Source of the DNA: Candidatus Sumerlaeota bacterium
Lineage (GTDB): Bacteria > Sumerlaeota > Sumerlaeia > JADFCT01
NCBI GenBank assembly: GCA_026398575.1
Contig: JAPLSP010000402.1
Span: 1 to 8,108, forward strand
Direction: 5' to 3'
Length of the DNA stretch: 8,108 nucleotides
In this document: piece after piece, positions 5,801-8,108 of the stretch
How positions within the stretch are numbered: position 1 is the stretch's first letter
How the letters are laid out: each line of letters begins with the position of its first letter
The notes under the pieces: generated by a model
Database searches by the model: none
Seen by the model: the letters and a program-made list of their open reading frames with translations, nothing else
Told to the model about the DNA's origin: nothing
Program-made: the position numbers and the translations under genes

Positions 5801-6487
5801 ATTCAAGATTGGCTGGCGGTATACAAAACCGATGCCGAGGCGAGCCACGTTTACAGAGCATGGCTGGACGCCAAAGGCGAATGGGAGACGGTGCGGGAGG
5901 CGATTCAAGATTGGCTGAGGGAGTTTCGTACCGGTGAATTCGCAGTTTATGTAATTAAGTATGTTGCAAAGCAATCGGATTTGCCCTTGGAAACAGTCAG
6001 GCATATTCTGGAGTGGTGTCGTACGTTCCCTGAAAACGGAGATGTTCTGTGGCGTCTCACACAACTTAAAAAGAACCTCTTGACGCCGGGAGCTGAGGAA
6101 GATGTCGTTGCCACTTCGGAAGCGGTTCTATCGAAACTAATTCAGCCGACAAGCCATCCACACAGCGACGCCAGAGGACAAATCGTCAATCTGCTCTCCT
6201 ACCTGAATACGCTTGCACACAAGCATTCACCATCGCATCGTGAGAGAGTAGATGCGCTATTTGTCAGTTGGCTTAGACACCCCCTTTCCTTCGGAAATGA
6301 ACCCAAGCCGCACCTCGGTGTTCAGCACTTCTCCTATGTTAGATGGCTTGAAAATCTCATTCGTTCCGGCAGCCTTTCCCCAAAAGATGACTATGAGTCT
6401 CTAAAGCGATTCATGCAATGGCTCGACGCGTGGGACATAGAACGGAAGGAATTCATAAAGCCCAATCTGAACCGCCTCAAAATTTAA
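2858..6487 (+). CDS. Nuclease-STAND NTPase with a C-terminal 34-residue repeat solenoid (candidate Avs-like anti-phage sensor)
   Basis: 1209 residues. Residues 20-110 resemble a PD-(D/E)XK nuclease: GGKDGGIDLI with D52, then VVECK with E64 and K66, and E30 in the preceding helix, as in Mrr-like endonucleases. Residues 250-530 are a STAND-type P-loop NTPase: Walker A GKGGIGKS (255-262), Walker B LLLVDY (D310), a sensor-like AACRTG (R343) and DLPILAVFL resembling the GxP motif, followed by a winged-helix-like segment. Helical residues lead to nine 34-residue repeats (AWLDAKGE..., residues 729-1034), with degenerate copies before and after, and a helical cap. By analogy with Avs proteins, the solenoid would bind an invader protein, the NTPase would oligomerise and the nuclease would cut DNA. 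No membrane segment or signal is seen. An in-frame TAG 15 bases upstream fixes the start at 2858, though no Shine-Dalgarno is visible. It stands alone, divergent from the hsdS remnant and convergent with the oxidoreductase. The defence role is inference. Confidence 0.85.
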   Translation: MEIPRFDIHSVNPRLVTPDIGDAFQVFVHELLGPEHPGLHRFPGGGKDGGIDLIGNSNPCLVVECKVVGEDDYSEIEKRWNKVKGHLEDHLKDPSGPTVGQSQYWPWYSKDTPIGEYVFATSATFANENQMRSLRAKISDCFSSLATRHPHLSHLGKIEVSIIDWNDLCDHLKKRPHFVFRWFPKSRPDGLVPLDSEGDSGTFRAYLNNAQSPYHSIAEHIRSMPAPAGVIIQDEESLLARLERNSGVAGLVIYGKGGIGKSRLMLELGREALKKGWTVMRATGARLKDDALENLAERLSPDTPALLLVDYIETQSDFGGLIEILKELNDSGVTRIRYIAACRTGYYHKAVATFGSHEPVDLSPPPGPAVLEWFSHYRRETVRRILEKAGIQVTERHVALCHDLPILAVFLAYLHDRGRSEDLAELLTEMGFGQWVAKRVQLAFPGKDIGRELALLIALFPMTVAAAEKLHPERHRPVFDRIATDGWVEKVTAQTLDFIDEWVTAHDVLADQILLSFIKSIPYTVEAFVAELFANAADLGCLASAVVALQRIADHPPLSALPWAEIMSKAINANETAWRLLRDLLLRTTLLSVPEQIALLRSHKTIWDDADRDISFHNTLGWFSRWMVSNCGENIPKSHKQDIIAWVCQVAPFVEKFNFVITWGLRLAPESMKEVALNWIITRPNLLQTHYLMVAWLECGLPPQSIVLPVGRWCWKFSKTFHLSFLAKAWLDAKGELQIVREAIKSWLGDHQTDVEAEFVYQAWLDAKGEVQIVQEAIQNWLAVHKTDTEAQFVYKPWLDAKGELEVVRKAIQDWLVVHKTDAEASHVYKAWLDAKGELEMVRDAIQDWLAVHKIESEAGFVYKAWLNAKGELEIVRDAIQDWLAVHKTDAEAQFVYKAWLDAKGELEMVRNEIQDWLAIHKTKDEAGFVYKSWLDAKGEQEMVRKAITDWLGEHKTDAEAQFVYGAWLDAKGGLETVREAIQDWLAVYKTDAEASHVYRAWLDAKGEWETVREAIQDWLREFRTGEFAVYVIKYVAKQSDLPLETVRHILEWCRTFPENGDVLWRLTQLKKNLLTPGAEEDVVATSEAVLSKLIQPTSHPHSDARGQIVNLLSYLNTLAHKHSPSHRERVDALFVSWLRHPLSFGNEPKPHLGVQHFSYVRWLENLIRSGSLSPKDDYESLKRFMQWLDAWDIERKEFIKPNLNRLKI
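5042..5959 (+). repeat. Nine tandem 102-bp (34-residue) repeats within the STAND gene
   Basis: Units begin at 5042, 5144, 5246, 5348, 5450, 5552, 5654, 5756 and 5858. The consensus starts AWLDAKGELE and ends FVYK, with a central IQDWLAVHKTD. Each unit looks like two antiparallel helices, similar to TPR or HEAT solenoids. Degenerate units of exactly the same length lie just before (4940-5041, starting AWLECG) and probably at 4838-4939, and a decayed one follows 5960. Variation concentrates at unit positions 9-11, 13-15, 21-22 and 30-31. By hand count, units 3 and 8 differ at 8 of 102 bases, while neighbours 5 and 6 differ at 19. Confidence 0.95.
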
Positions 6488-6640
6488 ACTTAGGGGAAAT
6501 TTAGGGGACAGATTTGAATGGCACTAAGATATGGCTTTCCGCCATTCGGGTCAGACCTCGAATTCCGTAAAATGCAAATTTCAAGGTCTACCCCGCCGCC
6601 GGCTTTTCATACTCAATTGAAGCGGCTTTGAAGGATGGAA
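6488..6640. other. Convergent intergenic region with a TTAGGGGA direct repeat
   Basis: TTAGGGGA occurs at 6490-6497 and again at 6501-6508, followed by CAGATTTGAATGG. From memory, GGGGACAGATT-type sequences often flank IS200-like transposase genes, so this may be an element end. No terminator is evident for either converging gene. Confidence 0.35.
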
Positions 6641-7996
6641 TCAGCCAATGAAGGTATAGTCGTACGGTTTGCGCATGTCGCGGGCGATGTGTTTGTTGGC
6701 TTCGGCCGCGCCTTCGCCGGTGAAGACTTCTTTGTCGGGGTCCCACTGCAGCTTCAGGCCGGTGCGCAGCGCGATGATGATCAGGTGGCCGACGCTGGAT
6801 GAGCGATGGCCGGTTTCGACGTTGGCGATCGGATCCTTTCTCGACCGCATGGAATCCACGAAGTTCTTCATGTGGTTGTCGCTGACTTCCAGGCGGAGGG
6901 CCGTGTCCGGAAGTTTTTCGGTAAGGATCTGTTTTTCGCTGGCGTTGAGCTGCTCGCGGTTGACCCAGATCCAGCCGGTCTCTCCGATGAACTTGATGCC
7001 GTTGCGCTGGCCGTCTTTTTTGATGATGCCGCCGTTCCATGCATCGTCGAGCGTGGTCTTGACGATCTGCTTGACGCCGTTGGCCCACGTCAGCGAGGCG
7101 GCAAATTCGCTGGGCGTTGTGTAGCCGCCGGGGATCGGGGGCGTAACGACCTGCGCCTCGATGCCGACGGGGCCTTCCTGTCCCATGCCCCAGCGGGCGC
7201 AGTCGTTGTGATGCGCGCCCCAGTCCGTCACGGGGCCGCCGGCGTAGTCGTACCACCAGCGGAACGTGGCGTGGCAGCGCTTGGGCGTGTAGTCGGCCTG
7301 CGGCGCCTGGCCAAGCCAGAAATCATAATTGAACCCGTTCGGGACGGGCGCCTTGGCAAAAGGCCCTTCGCGCAGTCCGGCGGGAACGAATACGTGAACC
7401 TCCTTCAGCTTCCCGATGCGCCCGTTGCGGACCAGTTCGCACGCCATCCGGAATTTGAAACTGCTGCGCTGCTGCGTGCCGGTCTGGAGAACGACCTTGT
7501 TGTCGCGCACGGCTTTGATGACGCGCCTGCCTTCATCAATGGTCAGCGTCAAAGGCTTCTCGCTGTAGATGTCCTTGCCGGCTTTCGCCGCGGCGATATT
7601 GATCAGCGAATGCCAGTGGTCGGGGGTCCCATTGATGACGGCCTGAACGTCCTTGTTCTCCAGCAGCTTGCGGAAGTCGGTGTATTTCGCGGGGGTCTTG
7701 CCGTCTTTGGTGAAGCGCTTTGCGGCACCATCAACGTGTCCCTGGTCCACGTCGCATACGGCGACGATATCGCCTTCATTGGCGGCATTCATCGCATCAC
7801 CCTGACCCTGTCCGCCACAACCGATCAGTGCGAAGCCCGGGCGGCTATTGGGGCTCTTGCCAGGCGCCGACGGCTCGGCGGCCTCCGCCGCCGACAGCTC
7901 TTTTTCCACGAACCAGAGTGGCAATCCGGTTGCTGCCGCCACCAGGCTGCAGCGTTTGATAAAGGAACGGCGGGAGATATGAAATTGATGGGGCAT
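6641..7996 (-). CDS. Tat-exported Gfo/Idh/MocA family NAD(P)-dependent oxidoreductase
   Basis: 451 residues. The N-terminus has a textbook twin-arginine signal (SRRSFIK, residues 8-14), then a hydrophobic stretch and an Ala-rich region near residues 35-41 where cleavage is likely, so the enzyme should work in the periplasm. A Rossmann fold follows: GCGGQG (59-64) for the dinucleotide, CDVD (81-84), TPDHWH (124-129) and the family's EKP motif (146-148). The C-terminal half has DYAGGPVTDWGAHHND (250-265), including the conserved Asp and His region of the substrate site. Members oxidise or reduce sugars, inositols and related alcohols with NAD(P); the substrate cannot be told here. Exported forms of this length are abundant in planctomycetes and verrucomicrobia. 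The start at 7996 is chosen because AGGAAG lies seven bases upstream; an ATG at 8001 is out of frame. Nothing looks damaged. It is probably chromosomal, at the right border of the accessory segment. Confidence 0.93.
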   Translation of the reverse strand: MPHQFHISRRSFIKRCSLVAAATGLPLWFVEKELSAAEAAEPSAPGKSPNSRPGFALIGCGGQGQGDAMNAANEGDIVAVCDVDQGHVDGAAKRFTKDGKTPAKYTDFRKLLENKDVQAVINGTPDHWHSLINIAAAKAGKDIYSEKPLTLTIDEGRRVIKAVRDNKVVLQTGTQQRSSFKFRMACELVRNGRIGKLKEVHVFVPAGLREGPFAKAPVPNGFNYDFWLGQAPQADYTPKRCHATFRWWYDYAGGPVTDWGAHHNDCARWGMGQEGPVGIEAQVVTPPIPGGYTTPSEFAASLTWANGVKQIVKTTLDDAWNGGIIKKDGQRNGIKFIGETGWIWVNREQLNASEKQILTEKLPDTALRLEVSDNHMKNFVDSMRSRKDPIANVETGHRSSSVGHLIIIALRTGLKLQWDPDKEVFTGEGAAEANKHIARDMRKPYDYTFIG

Positions 7997-8003
7997 GGCA
8001 TGA

Positions 8004-8009
8004 CTTCCT
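8004..8009 (-). promoter_or_regulatory. Ribosome binding site of the oxidoreductase
   Basis: AGGAAG on the minus strand lies seven bases before the ATG at 7996. It decides between that start and the out-of-frame ATG at 8001, which would be only two bases away. Confidence 0.7.
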
Positions 8010-8040
8010 TTTTGTGGAATATCCGTTGAGCTAAGTACTC

Positions 8041-8079
8041 ATATTCGCAAATACGATCACGCAAAATCATCGCGAATAT
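8041..8079. promoter_or_regulatory. Inverted repeat in the oxidoreductase promoter region
   Basis: ATATTCGC (8041-8048) and GCGAATAT (8072-8079) form an 8-bp inverted repeat with centres 31 bp apart, about three helical turns. This spacing suits two regulator half-sites on the same DNA face. It lies 45-83 bases upstream of the start codon. Function is inferred. Confidence 0.35.
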
Positions 8080-8108
8080 TTATGCTGGAAGCAAAAATTC
8101 ATGCGGAT

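Noticed and set aside
5118..5937. Alternative plus-strand open frames across the repeats, rich in Arg and Gly
   Set aside because: Same periodicity artefact. The frame that contains nuclease, Walker and solenoid motifs is uninterrupted over 3.6 kb.
5066..6064. Long open frame of 332 codons on the minus strand opposite the STAND repeats
   Set aside because: The 102-bp repeat unit is a multiple of three, so any frame free of stops in one unit stays open through all. Its protein is just the antisense image of the repeats and has no start context.
6806..8029. 407-codon open frame on the plus strand opposite the oxidoreductase
   Set aside because: It is an antisense shadow of a GC-rich gene. The minus-strand protein has a Tat signal, Rossmann motif and EKP motif, and a good ribosome binding site.

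Overview
The window looks like an accessory segment, carrying defence and mobile-element remains, in a chromosome from the Planctomycetota-Verrucomicrobiota-Chlamydiota group. The clue is the Tat-exported Gfo/Idh/MocA oxidoreductase at the right end, a type that is greatly expanded in those phyla. The unusual transposase also resembles proteins I recall from planctomycetes and their relatives. The phylum call is inference, and no rRNA or tRNA is present to confirm it.

Layout. Bases 1-151 (minus) hold the first 50 codons of a LexA-like winged-helix regulator that runs off the left edge. Bases 201-377 hold three palindromic REP-like repeats. Bases 393-1213 (minus) encode a broken Y1/HUH transposase. 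Bases 1359-1533 hold three more palindromic repeats in inverted orientation, so the transposase gene sits between mirror-image repeat clusters. Bases 1573 to about 1990 (minus) are the 3' end of a type I restriction specificity gene (hsdS) with no recognisable 5' part. Bases 2029-2857 carry no convincing gene but contain several short tandem arrays and hairpins. Bases 2858-6487 (plus) encode a 1209-residue protein: a PD-(D/E)XK nuclease-like N-terminus, a STAND-type P-loop NTPase, and a solenoid of nine near-identical 34-residue repeats with degenerate copies on either side. Bases 6641-7996 (minus) encode the Gfo/Idh/MocA protein.

Two parts stand out. First, the transposase reads as two Y1 domains on one chain. 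Domain 1 has the catalytic-type tyrosine but has lost HUH. Domain 2 has HUH but lacks the tyrosine motif. Since ordinary TnpA dimers build each active site from the HUH of one subunit and the Tyr of the other, this looks like a single-chain pseudo-dimer with one competent hybrid site. It is flanked by REP-like palindromes, one of which carries paired compensatory stem changes. This copy is damaged by a one-base frameshift and an in-frame TAG. Second, the nuclease-STAND protein has the architecture of anti-phage NLR-like (Avs-type) sensors. Its repeat array is being homogenised and rearranged in multi-unit blocks, as expected of a fast-evolving recognition surface.

The hsdS remnant next to the STAND gene suggests a decayed defence island into which the repeat/transposase unit moved. 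The oxidoreductase and the regulator appear to be the flanking chromosomal genes.
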